Positions 26,967 through 35,883 of a DNA stretch of 64,000 nt are shown here, piece after piece. This DNA comes from DATEPR01 sp036273855 (lineage in GTDB: Bacteria > Actinomycetota > Actinomycetes > Mycobacteriales > Pseudonocardiaceae). Each line of letters starts with the position of its first letter. Position 1 is the first letter of the stretch. The notes beneath the pieces are model-generated. The model saw only the letters and a program-made list of their open reading frames with translations. It did no database searches and was not told the DNA's origin. Location of the stretch: the NCBI GenBank assembly GCA_036273855.1, contig DASUGU010000150.1, positions 1-64,000 on the forward strand, in the 5' to 3' direction. Made by a program: the position numbers and the translations under genes.

Positions 26967-27360
26967 TCACCAGCCGTAGCGGTCGCGCAGCGCGGTGGCG
27001 ACGATCCGGAACCGGTCCTCCGCCAGCACGGAGCCCCTCGCGGCGGATGTCGTGTTCGCCCAACTCGAACAGGCGATCCAGGCGCAGGTAGGACACGCGG
27101 CCTTCGCGGTCCCAGGGACCGGTGCCCAGCCTGAGCCAGTCGTCGCGCTCGTTGTCGTGCGGTGTCTTGCTGGAGAGCATCAGTGCCCGCAGCGTCGGGC
27201 CCGTGCGGCCGATCACCAGCAGCGGCCGGTCCTTGCCGCGCGTCGGGTCGTCCTCGTAGGGCACCCAGGCCCACACGATCTCACCGGGATCGGCGTTGCC
27301 ATCGGCGTCGGGGGAGTAGTCGAGCGACTCGGGGCGGTCGCGCGAGGGCACCTGCCACAC
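26967..27360 (-). pseudogene. PemK/MazF-family toxin with a C-terminal frameshift
   Basis: GTG 27360 begins a MazF/PemK-like endoribonuclease: DPGEIVWAWVPYEDDPTRGK, DRPLLVIGRTG and YLRLDRLFELGEHDIRREG. After RREG the frame changes. Removing one G from the GGGG run near 27026-27031 restores SVLAEDRFRIVATALRDRYGW and a stop at 26967; 394 nt is one more than 131 codons. As written, translation continues to 26935 with an unrelated Arg-rich tail. No antitoxin gene is adjacent. The C-terminal change may inactivate the toxin, or the extra base may be a homopolymer error. Confidence 0.78.
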
Positions 27361-27481
27361 CGCGCCGCGCGGGCGGGCCGGGGATCGTCAGCGGACGTCA
27401 CGGACGGCGACCCTAGCCGAGACGGGCGCGCCGGCTCCACCTGAACTACGCTGCTGTGACACCACGGGAGATGATCGTCAG

Positions 27482-27805
27482 ATGCAGTTCCTGGTTTCCG
27501 TGATCGACGACAAGACCAACCCCGGCAGCACGGACAGGCAGCCTGCCATCAGCGCGTTCAACGAACGACTGATCGCCGAGGGCTACTGGGTCTTCGCGGG
27601 CGGACTCGCGGACACCGACGCGGCCACGGTCATCGACAACCGGGGCGGGCAGGTGGTGTTCACCGACGGGCCTTTCGTGGAGTCGAAGGAGTACCTCGCC
27701 GGCGTCTGGGTGTGGGAGGTCCCCGACCCGGAGATGGCACTCAAGCTCGCCACCGAGGCGTCGAAGGTCTGCGATCGGAAGATCGAGGTGCGGCCGTTCC
27801 AGTGA
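27482..27805 (+). CDS. YciI/YCII-family protein
   Basis: 107 residues of the dimeric ferredoxin-like YCII fold: MQFLVSVIDDKTNPG, NERLIAEGYWVFAGGLAD, VVFTDGPFVESKEYLAGVWV and EVRPF at the end. Such proteins are often encoded with extracytoplasmic sigma factors, but none is nearby here. Catalytic role unproven. Convergent with the following membrane protein. Confidence 0.85.
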   Translation: MQFLVSVIDDKTNPGSTDRQPAISAFNERLIAEGYWVFAGGLADTDAATVIDNRGGQVVFTDGPFVESKEYLAGVWVWEVPDPEMALKLATEASKVCDRKIEVRPFQ

Positions 27806-27828
27806 GCGACGCTCGCCAACAGCGTCAC

Positions 27829-27845
27829 CCGGCACTAACTGCCGG
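27829..27845. terminator. Short stem-loop between convergent genes
   Basis: CCGGCA and TGCCGG with a 5-base loop lie 24 bp past the YciI stop and cover the stop of the convergent membrane gene. Weak, without T-run. Confidence 0.3.
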
Positions 27846-28728
27846 CGACCGCCGACTCCCACAGGACCACGAAGTCGATTGATCCGTCCTGGCCTCGGGA
27901 CAGCCAGATCGGCAGCGTGACGCCGACCTGCGGCCAGTTCGCGGCCGGCGCGGTCAACTCGTGGTCCACCACCGGAATGGCGAGTTCCCCGGTGCCGGGA
28001 GCGGTGCGGATCTCGCCACTGACCCGCACCGGGCCGAGCCCCGCGCTCACCGGCGGCGGGCCGTTGACACCGGTCACGTAGAACCACGCGCGGACCGTGC
28101 CCGCCCCCGACGCCGGGTTCTGTCGCGGCTGCCGGGGCATCGGGGACGAGATCACCATGCCGTCGGGGACCGGGAGCGTGGCCGAGCCCGGGCGATGGCG
28201 GCGGATGGTCCAGGTGGCCACGATGGCGACGATGACCAGCAGGATGGCGATGACGAGGGCGCCCAGGATCCAGAACTGCGGCTCGGCGTCCGGGCCGAAG
28301 AGCAGCCGCGGGTTGGGGATCGACGGGGCGATGTCGTCCGGCACGTCCACCCGGTAGTCACCGGCCTGCGGCACCATCACGTAGCCCCAGTAGGTGTGCG
28401 TGACGCCGTTGACGCCGACCGAACCGCCGTTCGGATCCAGGTTCACCGGCAGCGCGGATCCGCCTCCCGTGGGCGTGATGGTGATGTGGAGGGTGGCGGG
28501 TTCGTCGACCGTCTGGTTGTCCAGGTCCTCGGTGAAGGTGAGGTTCATCCGGCCCTGCGGCAGGTGCAGCACGGTCGAGCCGGGCAACTGCAACTGGCCG
28601 TAGTCGCCGTCCGGTGTCGAGACGAACCCGATGAGAGTCGTCACCCCACCGACGACGATCACCAGGATCGCGAGCAGGATCGCCCACGACCGCACCCGCA
28701 CCGCTCCGGTGCCCATCCGCTTGCCCAT
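27835..28728 (-). CDS. Hypothetical two-transmembrane protein with extracellular beta domain
   Basis: 297 residues. Transmembrane segments lie near residues 15-37 (AILLAILVIVVGGVTTLIGF) and about 150-172 (FWILGALVIAILLVIVAIVA). Between them is an extracytoplasmic beta-rich domain, and after the second a Pro-rich linker leads to a further beta-rich cytoplasmic domain ending SIDFVVLWESAV. No known family recognised. ATG 28716 is an alternative start to ATG 28728. Confidence 0.68.
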   Translation of the reverse strand: MGKRMGTGAVRVRSWAILLAILVIVVGGVTTLIGFVSTPDGDYGQLQLPGSTVLHLPQGRMNLTFTEDLDNQTVDEPATLHITITPTGGGSALPVNLDPNGGSVGVNGVTHTYWGYVMVPQAGDYRVDVPDDIAPSIPNPRLLFGPDAEPQFWILGALVIAILLVIVAIVATWTIRRHRPGSATLPVPDGMVISSPMPRQPRQNPASGAGTVRAWFYVTGVNGPPPVSAGLGPVRVSGEIRTAPGTGELAIPVVDHELTAPAANWPQVGVTLPIWLSRGQDGSIDFVVLWESAVAGS

Positions 28729-28831
28729 CCGCGCATCCCCCTGGCTGCCAAGGCCGTTCCCGTGCCGGGATCCTACGGTGGTGCCGGCCGCACCCGACGA
28801 GAGCCCGGATCAATTCTTCCCGTGTGGCCAC

Positions 28832-29425
28832 TCAGCCGAAGACGAGACGCTTTCTCGGCTTGTCGGGCTCGAACAGCTCGAACTTCAGGGTCAGATCGGT
28901 GCGGTTCAGGAGCTCCACCTGCTGGGTGAACTGCTCACTCGTGACGTAGACGGTCTTCGCGAGCTTCCACTCGTCCGTGAACCATGCACGGAGCGCGGCG
29001 AGAAGACGCTCGTCCATTCCGCTCGCCATCTCGGACGGACGAGTCCAGAAGAAGATGACGGCGTCGACGTCCGCCCACTCGTCGTCACCGATCGGTGTCA
29101 CCGTTGACTTCGAGAGGAACGTGGCGCTCGTGGGAAAGACGTAGACGCAGCCCAGACATCTGGTGCCGTCCGGGTCGAGCACCGTGTACGTGAACGCGCG
29201 ATGCGCGGCATGGCGTTCTTCGAGTTCGATGACGTCTTTCCGGTTCGCCTCCACCGTGAAGTCGTCCTCGGGCCACGTCGACTGTCGCCACAACCGCAGG
29301 TGCTCACGCGAATCCATCACGGCGGCATAGTCCCTCTCCGTGTCACCGACCACGATCGGACGCCAGGCGAACTCGTCGGTCCTCAACTCCGCGGGAACAG
29401 GTTCGGTCGAATCGGTGAACGGCAC
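28832..29425 (-). CDS. GNAT-like N-acetyltransferase
   Basis: 197 residues from GTG 29425. The pattern WRPIVVGDTERDYAAVMDS, then AFTYTVLDPDGTRCLGCVYV, then an acetyl-CoA-side region MDERLLAALRAWFTDEW is that of a divergent GNAT fold. The usual Q/RxxGxG loop is not clear, so activity is uncertain. Monocistronic. Confidence 0.6.
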   Translation of the reverse strand: MPFTDSTEPVPAELRTDEFAWRPIVVGDTERDYAAVMDSREHLRLWRQSTWPEDDFTVEANRKDVIELEERHAAHRAFTYTVLDPDGTRCLGCVYVFPTSATFLSKSTVTPIGDDEWADVDAVIFFWTRPSEMASGMDERLLAALRAWFTDEWKLAKTVYVTSEQFTQQVELLNRTDLTLKFELFEPDKPRKRLVFG

Positions 29426-29476
29426 GTGTACTCCTTCGACAAGTATCCCTGGGTACTGATCACCCTTCGGCGGCGC

Positions 29477-31150
29477 TCACGACGGCCGGCCGACGCGGCT
29501 GGACAGGGCCTCACGCAACGGGTCCAGGCCCATGGCGCCCAGGCTGAGCGCCTGGGAGTGGAAGTCCTTGAGGCTCAAGGCACCTCCGGCTCTGGCTTCT
29601 TCCCTTGCCTGCAGCCAGACTCGTTCGCCGAGCTTGTAGGACGGCACCTGCCCGGGCCAGCCGAGGTAGCGGTGCAGTTCGAAGCGCAGCCGCTGCTCGT
29701 CCCAGCTGGAGTGGGCCCGCAGGAACTCCCAGGCGACCCCGGCGGTCCAGCGCTCACCCTCCCGCCAGCCGGTGCCCCGGGGGATCTTCAGTTCCAGATG
29801 CACCCCGATGTCCAGGGCCACGTTGGCCGCGGCCATCACCTGCATGTCGAGCATCCCCAGATGCGCCCCCGGGTCGTCGTCCAGGTAGCCGAGCTCGCCC
29901 ATGAGCCGCTCGGCGTAGGTCGCCCAGCCCTCGCCGTAACCGGAGACCCAGGACATCATCCGCTGCCAGCGGTTCAGGTTCTTCCGCTCGGTCAGGGACT
30001 GCGAGATCTGCAGGTGATGACCGGGTACACCCTCGTGGTAGACGGTCGTGACCTCCTTCCAGGTCGCGAAGCTGTCCAGCCCCGAGGGCACCGACCACCA
30101 CATCCGCCCGGGCCGGGACCAGTCCTCGGAGGGCTCGGAGTAGTAGATCCCGCCATCGTTGACGGGAGCGATCATGGCCTCGATCCGCCGCGCGGGCTCC
30201 GGGATGTCGAAGTGTTTTCCGTGCAACTGCGAGATGGTGCGCTCGGCCAGGTCCTGCATCCAGGCACGGAAGTTCTCCCGACCCTCGATGCGCCGCGCCG
30301 GGTCGTCCTCCAGGATCGCCACGGCTTCCTCTCGGGTGGCGCCCGGCCGGATCAGGCCGCTGACGTGCGCCTGCTCGGCGCGCAGCCGGGCGACCTCCTC
30401 CCAGCTCCAGGCGTAGGCCTCCGCCAGGTCCACCGCGGCGCCGAGGAAGTACCGCGACGCCCGGCCGTAGACCTCCGGTCCGCAGGCGTCCTTCTCCCGG
30501 GCCAACGGCAGCAGTTCGCGGCGCAGGAAGTCGCCGAGGCTGGCCGTGGCGGCCGTCGCCGCACGGGCCGCCGCGTCCAGTTCGCCGCGCAGCGAGTCCG
30601 GGACGCCGGTCAGCCGCCGCACCAGCCCGTCGTAGAAGGAGTCCTCCGGCGTGGCCCAGGCGGCGCACTGCTTGGCGACCTCCTCGACCTGCAACCGGGC
30701 CGGGGGCCGGCCGTTCCTGGCCGCACCGAGCAGGGTCTGCGAGAACTGGCGGTAGGCCTCGGGCACCGCGGCCATCCGCCTGGCGACGGCGGCCGCGGCC
30801 GCCTCGCCCTCGGTGGGCATCAGATCGAAGACCTCGCGGACATACTGCACCCAGCTGTCGATCACGTTGAGGTCGCTGGTGGTATCCCCGGCGTCATAGC
30901 GCTCCACGGCCAGGGCCAGCCGCTCCCGCATCGCGGCCCGTGCGGTCCGCTCGCCCAACCCGGATGCCTCGACCGCGTCGAGGGCAGCGAGGGTCGAGCG
31001 ATCCAGCTCGGCCCGTTCGGCGAACCCGTCCGCACTCAGATCCGGCAGCTCGCCGTCGTGTCCGGCGATCCCGGTGTAGGTGGCGAGGGCCGGGTCCAGG
31101 GCCACCGCCCGCTCCACATAGTCCTCGGCGATGCTGTCGATCGGACGCAT
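29477..31150 (-). CDS. DUF885-family metallopeptidase-like protein
   Basis: 557 residues, the usual length for DUF885. The zinc-site motif VYHEGVPGHHLQISQSL is present near residue 375, with the conserved WSVPSGLDS before it and the downstream YGEGWATYAERLMGELGYL region. No signal peptide, so the protein is cytoplasmic. Peptidase activity is known or assumed for relatives; the substrate is unknown. Single gene. Confidence 0.85.
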   Translation of the reverse strand: MRPIDSIAEDYVERAVALDPALATYTGIAGHDGELPDLSADGFAERAELDRSTLAALDAVEASGLGERTARAAMRERLALAVERYDAGDTTSDLNVIDSWVQYVREVFDLMPTEGEAAAAAVARRMAAVPEAYRQFSQTLLGAARNGRPPARLQVEEVAKQCAAWATPEDSFYDGLVRRLTGVPDSLRGELDAAARAATAATASLGDFLRRELLPLAREKDACGPEVYGRASRYFLGAAVDLAEAYAWSWEEVARLRAEQAHVSGLIRPGATREEAVAILEDDPARRIEGRENFRAWMQDLAERTISQLHGKHFDIPEPARRIEAMIAPVNDGGIYYSEPSEDWSRPGRMWWSVPSGLDSFATWKEVTTVYHEGVPGHHLQISQSLTERKNLNRWQRMMSWVSGYGEGWATYAERLMGELGYLDDDPGAHLGMLDMQVMAAANVALDIGVHLELKIPRGTGWREGERWTAGVAWEFLRAHSSWDEQRLRFELHRYLGWPGQVPSYKLGERVWLQAREEARAGGALSLKDFHSQALSLGAMGLDPLREALSSRVGRPS

Positions 31151-31308
31151 GCGGCAGACCCTAGCCTGATGCTCCTTCCCTCGACCAACCGTTTTCGCCC
31201 GGTGTGGTCACTCGCCAATTCCGGCAAGGAATCTCGAAACCGCTGCGATTTCCCCGAATTGGGGAGTGTCACCAGTGGACAGTACCTCCGCGCGGACGTG
31301 AGTAAGGC

Positions 31309-32298
31309 CTACGGCGTGAACGACTCGAAGAAGTCCAGCACCACGAAACGGCTCTCCGGCGACACGGTCTTCGCCTGGCTGATCCAGAAGTCCAGGCTAC
31401 CGGCCTGACCGAAGACGTCGCTGAGATCGTGCGGGCCGTCGGAGAACGGGCGCTCGAAATTGTCCCAGTGCGTCGGCAGGATGGTCTTCGGCTTCCCGAT
31501 CGCCTCCAGCAGCCGACGGGTGTAGTCGTGGATCTCGGTGAAGAAGATGCTGGCGATCAACGCCACGTCCGGCTGGATGCCGGCGATCGCGCGTTCGACG
31601 AAGTTCGCCGAACTCATCAGGAAGATCGTGAAGCCGTCGGCCAGGGTGATCAGGTAGATCAGGCTGTCACCCTCGGGCAGGTCGCCGACGGTCGTGGGGT
31701 TGGGCGGCACCGACAGCAGGTGCCCTGGCACGGCGAACTTCTTGGTCGCGCCCAACGAGTGCAGTGACGGGAACACCTCGATCGTGTAGCCGTCGAACTG
31801 CATCACCTCGCCGCCCTCGACGATGACGATCTTGTCCTCGGCCACCTTGCCGCTGGCCCGCAACAGGTTCGCGTGCGTCTCGGAGCCGATCACCATCGCC
31901 TGCGTCTTCTGGGCGATCGTGGGGATGTCGGTCAGGTGGTCCCAGTGGCCGTGGCCGATCAGGATCTGGTCGGCGGTGGTGATGTGCTGGTCGATGAGGT
32001 CGTCCCGGACGACCAGCGGCGTGGTCGGGTCGAAGTCGCCGGTGAAGAACCCCGTTGGGAACCGGCCGAACCACGGGTCGATGAGGATCCTCTTGTCCTG
32101 GAAGGTGATCTCCCAACCGTTGGTGCCGAACCACCGGAAGTTCACCCCGGACGTGCCCGGCCCGCCGTTGCGCGGCGCCCGCTCGGCGCCCACGGCCACA
32201 CCGGGTAACATCGCGCCGCCCACGGCGGTCGCCGCCAGGCCGGTGGCCAGGCTGGTGCGGAGGAACCGGCGGCGCGACACGGCTTCCACGAAGCACAC
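31309..32298 (-). CDS. Tat-exported metallo-beta-lactamase-fold hydrolase
   Basis: 329 residues from GTG 32298, which is preceded by GGAAGGAG. The N-terminus carries a twin-arginine signal (SRRRFLRTSLATGLAATAVG) cleaved near AVGAERA. The mature part is an MBL fold with the metal motif IGHGHWDHLTD near residue 120 and a later TILPTHWDNF. It belongs to the UlaG/lactonase-like L-ascorbate-6-phosphate lactonase branch by pattern. Exported hydrolase of unknown substrate; divergent from the tartrate dehydrogenase gene. Confidence 0.82.
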   Translation of the reverse strand: MCFVEAVSRRRFLRTSLATGLAATAVGGAMLPGVAVGAERAPRNGGPGTSGVNFRWFGTNGWEITFQDKRILIDPWFGRFPTGFFTGDFDPTTPLVVRDDLIDQHITTADQILIGHGHWDHLTDIPTIAQKTQAMVIGSETHANLLRASGKVAEDKIVIVEGGEVMQFDGYTIEVFPSLHSLGATKKFAVPGHLLSVPPNPTTVGDLPEGDSLIYLITLADGFTIFLMSSANFVERAIAGIQPDVALIASIFFTEIHDYTRRLLEAIGKPKTILPTHWDNFERPFSDGPHDLSDVFGQAGSLDFWISQAKTVSPESRFVVLDFFESFTP

Positions 32299-32440
32299 GG
32301 CGCTCTCCTTCCGAAGGGTCGGGACCTTCCGAACTACCGCCGGGCGCTCGCCGGTGTCAAGCCGTGCCACGGCAACGACTCCGGTCGCCGCACCGCCGCA
32401 GCGCTGGTCACCGCCACCGTGCGCGGGTCCGACCGGATTA

Positions 32441-32489
32441 TTGACACTGCCGGGCACAGGGTGATCACTGTGTGCCGTCCCCTTACAGT
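32441..32489 (+). promoter_or_regulatory. Promoter and 24-bp palindrome upstream of the tartrate dehydrogenase-like gene
   Basis: A TTGACA -35 (32441-32446) is followed after 17 bp by ATCACT, and a near-perfect palindrome (32453-32476; 10 of 12 pairs; core GTGATCAC) covers the spacer and -10. A further TACAGT -10-like element is at 32484-32489. Operator identity is inference. Confidence 0.5.
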
Positions 32490-32532
32490 GCACAGTCATG
32501 ACCCGCACCAGCACGAACACGGAAGGTGCCCG

Positions 32533-33609
32533 ATGACAGCGACAGCAGCACGGTATTCGGTCGCGGCGATCGCCGGGGACGGCATCGGCCAGGAGGTCGT
32601 GCCGGTCGCCCTGCGCTCGTTGGGGCTGGTCGCGGACCGCTTCGGCTTCACCCTCGACGTCACCGACTACGACTGGGGATCCGACCACCATCACCGCCAC
32701 GGCCGGATGATGCCGGTCGACGGGTTCGACCGGCTGGCCGGGCACGACGCGATCTTCCTCGGCGCCGTGGGCGACCCGAGCATCCCGGACACCGAGACGC
32801 TGTGGGGCCTGCTCATCCCCATCCGTCGCACGTTCGACCAGTACATCAACCTGCGACCGGTGCGCACGCTGCCCGGCGTGCCCTCCCGGGTGACCGGTGG
32901 CGACGGCATGGACCTGGTGATCGTCCGGGAGAACGTCGAAGGCGAGTACTCGTCGGTCGGCGGCCGCATCTACCACGGTCAACCCGCGGAGGCTGCGGTC
33001 CAGGAGGCGATCTTCACCCGACGCGGCGTCGAGCGGGCGGCCCGCTTCGCCGCCGATCTGGCCACCCGGCGACGCGGCCGGCTGACCTCGGCGACCAAGT
33101 CGAACGGGATCATCCACACGATGCCGTTCTGGGACGAGGTGGTGGCGCTGACCGTCGCCGGATTCCCCGGTGTCGAGCTGGACAAGGTGCTGATCGACGC
33201 GCTGGCCGCGAAACTGGTCACGCATCCGCTGTCGTTCGACGTGATCGTGGCGTCCAACCTATTCGGCGACATCCTCTCCGACCTGGCAGGCGCGCTGGCC
33301 GGCTCCATCGGAGTGGCGCCGAGCGCGAACCTCAACCCGGAACGCCACCACCCGTCGATGTTCGAACCGGTGCACGGTTCGGCTCCCGACATCGCGGGAC
33401 AGGGCATCGCGAACCCGATCGGCCAGCTGTGGGCGGGCGCGATGATGCTGCGCCACCTCGGCCAGCCGGCCGCGGCAGACGCGATCGAGGCCGCGTTCGA
33501 GGACTGCCTGCGCGACGGCATCCGCACCCGGGACCTCGGCGGCACGGCGTCCACGGCCGAGTTCGCCTCGGCGGTGGACGCCCGGCTCACCGCCCCCGAC
33601 CCGGCGTGA
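32533..33609 (+). CDS. Tartrate dehydrogenase/beta-decarboxylating dehydrogenase
   Basis: 358 residues from ATG 32533, with GGAAGG 6 bases upstream. It belongs to the isocitrate/isopropylmalate dehydrogenase superfamily: AAIAGDGIGQEVVPVALR, IRRTFDQYINLRPVR, VRENVEGEYSSVGGRIY and the metal-site FDVIVASNLFGDILSDLAGA. The EGEYSSVGG form is characteristic of tartrate/D-malate dehydrogenases and distinguishes it from LeuB. It oxidatively decarboxylates 2-hydroxy acids with NAD+. Single gene with its own regulated-looking promoter. Confidence 0.86.
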   Translation: MTATAARYSVAAIAGDGIGQEVVPVALRSLGLVADRFGFTLDVTDYDWGSDHHHRHGRMMPVDGFDRLAGHDAIFLGAVGDPSIPDTETLWGLLIPIRRTFDQYINLRPVRTLPGVPSRVTGGDGMDLVIVRENVEGEYSSVGGRIYHGQPAEAAVQEAIFTRRGVERAARFAADLATRRRGRLTSATKSNGIIHTMPFWDEVVALTVAGFPGVELDKVLIDALAAKLVTHPLSFDVIVASNLFGDILSDLAGALAGSIGVAPSANLNPERHHPSMFEPVHGSAPDIAGQGIANPIGQLWAGAMMLRHLGQPAAADAIEAAFEDCLRDGIRTRDLGGTASTAEFASAVDARLTAPDPA

Positions 33610-33633
33610 GGATGGCGTGGGCACTGCCCTGAC

Positions 33634-33648
33634 TATGGTGTGGATGTG
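33634..33648 (+). promoter_or_regulatory. Leaderless -10 element setting the start of the next gene
   Basis: TATGGT at 33634-33639 lies six bases before GTG 33646. This favours 33646 over the in-frame GTG at 33640 as the translation start. Confidence 0.45.
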
Positions 33649-34383
33649 GAGATCTTCGACGATCTGGCCACTGAGTACGACCGGCTGGACGGCATCTTCG
33701 CGAAGCTGACGGCAGCGCAGTGGGTGAGTCCGTCCGCCGCGGCGGGGTGGCGCGTGGTGGACGTGCTGCTGCACCTGGCGCAGACCGAGGAGGCTGTGGC
33801 CGCGACACTGGCCGGTGCGCCGATGGGCGCCGGCGCGGTCGTGGATCGGGGCTCGGTCGGCGTGGACGAGGCCGTGGAGCGTTGGGTCGCGGCCGAGCGG
33901 GCCGGTCCGGAGGTCGTGTACCCGCGGTGGCAGGCGGCGCGGCGACGTTCGGTGGCGGCGCTGCGGGCGGCCGACCCGGACCAGGTGTCGCGATGGGCGT
34001 CGGCGCCGCTGCGGCCCGCGACGCTGGCTACCACTCGGCTGGCCGAGCACTGGGCGCACGCGCTGGACATCGCCGGTCCGTTGTCGATTCGCTACCCGGA
34101 CACGGTGCGACTGCGGCATGTCGCCTGGCTCGGCCACCGGTCGTTGCCGTACGCGTTCACCGTGGCCGGCGAGCAGCCAGGCCCGGTGCGGGCGGAGCTG
34201 ACCGGGCCGAACGGCGAGACCTGGCGGTTCGGTCCTGCCGACGCCCCATCGGTGATCAGCGGTCCTGCGGGGGCGTTCTGCCGGGTGGGTGCCCGACGGC
34301 TGGCACCCGAGGAATCCGGGCTCACCGTGACCGGTCCGCACGGCTCGACCGCATTGCGGGTGCTGCGCAACTACGCGGCCTGA
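33646..34383 (+). CDS. Maleylpyruvate isomerase/DinB-like family protein
   Basis: 245 residues from GTG 33646 (MEIFDDLATEYDRLDGIF). The N-terminal DinB-like bundle (WRVVDVLLHLAQTEEAVAAT, with the metal His, and LAEHWAHALDIAGPLSIRY with further His) is followed by a C-terminal beta domain (about 150-245). Likely a metal- and thiol-dependent transferase or isomerase; substrate unknown. It is followed 94 bp later by a second member of the same superfamily. Confidence 0.75.
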   Translation: MEIFDDLATEYDRLDGIFAKLTAAQWVSPSAAAGWRVVDVLLHLAQTEEAVAATLAGAPMGAGAVVDRGSVGVDEAVERWVAAERAGPEVVYPRWQAARRRSVAALRAADPDQVSRWASAPLRPATLATTRLAEHWAHALDIAGPLSIRYPDTVRLRHVAWLGHRSLPYAFTVAGEQPGPVRAELTGPNGETWRFGPADAPSVISGPAGAFCRVGARRLAPEESGLTVTGPHGSTALRVLRNYAA

Positions 34384-34476
34384 GTGCTGCGTCGCGTACC
34401 CGGCCGGCCGATCACCGTCGGTGTAGGTTCCCGGATCAGGCGAGTCGTGAACCCGAGCTGATGGGAAGGAAGAACA

Positions 34477-35289
34477 ATGAGTACCGGGCTGAGCGCGGAA
34501 CGCTGCCGGCAGGCACTCCGGGACCACACGCAACGGCTGGCGGAATGCGCCCGCGCGGCGGGTAGTGGGACTCCGGTGCCCACCTGTCCGGGCTGGACCG
34601 TGACCGGCCTGGCCGAGCACGTCGGCCAGACCCAGCACTGGGTAGCCGAGATCGTCGAACGCCGCGTCACCGACCCGTCCCAGCTGCCCACCGAACTGGC
34701 CGAGCTACCCGCCGATCCCGGGGCCTGGCCGGCGTGGCTGTCCGCCGCCGCCGCCCGCGCGGCCGCGGCCTGCTCCGACGCGGCACTGGAAGCCTCGGTG
34801 TTCAACGCTGCCGGCGACAGCCGGACCGGTGCCCAGTTCTGGCTGCACAGCCTGCTGAACGAGGCGGTCATCCACGGCTTCGACGCGGCCGTGGCCGCCG
34901 GCCGCGACTACGACGTCGACGCCGACATCGCCGCCGCTCTGATCACCAACCACCTCGCCATGCTCACCTCGCCGACCTGGGCGGCCCAACGCCCGGACTC
35001 CGCGGCCGCGATCCGGGGCACCGGCCAGACCCTGCACTGGCACGCCACCGACGAGCCCGGCCTCGGCGACGCCGGCGAATGGCACATCGAACGCCACCCC
35101 GACGGTGCGCGCTGGCAGCCCCGCCACGGCACAGCCGACGTGACCGTCGGGGGTCCCGCGGCATCACTGCTGCTGGTCCTGACCCGCCGGCTTCCCCTGA
35201 CCGGCGGACACAGTGACCACGTCACCATCGAGGGCGACCACGATCTGGCCCGGGACTGGCTGGGGCACACCGCCCACGTGGCGGGCTAG
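34477..35289 (+). CDS. Maleylpyruvate isomerase-family protein (TIGR03083-like)
   Basis: 270 residues. The N-terminal PTCPGWTVTGLAEHVGQTQH supplies the first metal His, and FWLHSLLNEAVIHGFDAAVA the others, as in mycothiol-dependent maleylpyruvate isomerase. The C-terminal domain (from about residue 165) resembles the SCP2-like half. GGAAGGAAG lies before ATG 34477. Its stop overlaps the 3' end of the convergent OsmC gene by 4 bp. Confidence 0.8.
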   Translation: MSTGLSAERCRQALRDHTQRLAECARAAGSGTPVPTCPGWTVTGLAEHVGQTQHWVAEIVERRVTDPSQLPTELAELPADPGAWPAWLSAAAARAAAACSDAALEASVFNAAGDSRTGAQFWLHSLLNEAVIHGFDAAVAAGRDYDVDADIAAALITNHLAMLTSPTWAAQRPDSAAAIRGTGQTLHWHATDEPGLGDAGEWHIERHPDGARWQPRHGTADVTVGGPAASLLLVLTRRLPLTGGHSDHVTIEGDHDLARDWLGHTAHVAG

Positions 35290-35810
35290 CCGTTCGCCAT
35301 TGCCTGGCTGCGGCGGCTCACCACGAAGCGGGGCGCCTCCCGCATGGTTTGCGCGACGACGCAGTAGCGCTCGGTCAGCTGCGCGAGCCGTGCCAGTGCG
35401 TCATCGTCGGCGTCGGTGTCGACCTCGGCGGTGACCACGACATCTTGCAGCCCGACCAGGACCGACCGGTCCAGTCCCAGGGTGCCTCGCGCGTCGAAGT
35501 AGCCCTCCGCTCGAAGCCGCACGTCACCGAGCTCCAGGCGCATCGCCGTGGCCACGCTGCGCAGTGTCACGCCGGCGCAGCCGAGCAGCGCCTGCAACAG
35601 CATGTCGCCGGAGCAGGCGTCCTGCCCGTCGCCGCCGGTGGCCGGGTGCAGACCGGCACGAACCGGGCCGGCCCAGCCTTCCACCGTGGTGGTGATCCCG
35701 TCATCGCGCCAGTCCGCACTCGCCGTCAGCGGGGTGTGAGCGGCTGAGGCATCAGCGCGGTATCGCTCCTTCAGCGGCGCCTGCAGCGCGCGAAGTGTCG
35801 AGATGTCCAT
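35286..35810 (-). CDS. OsmC/Ohr-family peroxiredoxin-like protein
   Basis: 174 residues from ATG 35810. OsmC-family pattern: HPATGGDGQDACSGDMLLQAL contains the first Cys region, and RLAQLTERYCVVAQTMREAP the second conserved Cys. Both reactive cysteines are present, so thiol-dependent hydroperoxide reduction is plausible. Divergent from the monooxygenase gene, with 73 bp between starts. Confidence 0.85.
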   Translation of the reverse strand: MDISTLRALQAPLKERYRADASAAHTPLTASADWRDDGITTTVEGWAGPVRAGLHPATGGDGQDACSGDMLLQALLGCAGVTLRSVATAMRLELGDVRLRAEGYFDARGTLGLDRSVLVGLQDVVVTAEVDTDADDDALARLAQLTERYCVVAQTMREAPRFVVSRRSQAMANG

Positions 35811-35883
35811 GGCACGAGTGTGCCGCAACCGGGTGGATTGCTGTGTATGTTGCTGGGCGGGCCACTTGACACCGAGGAGCACG

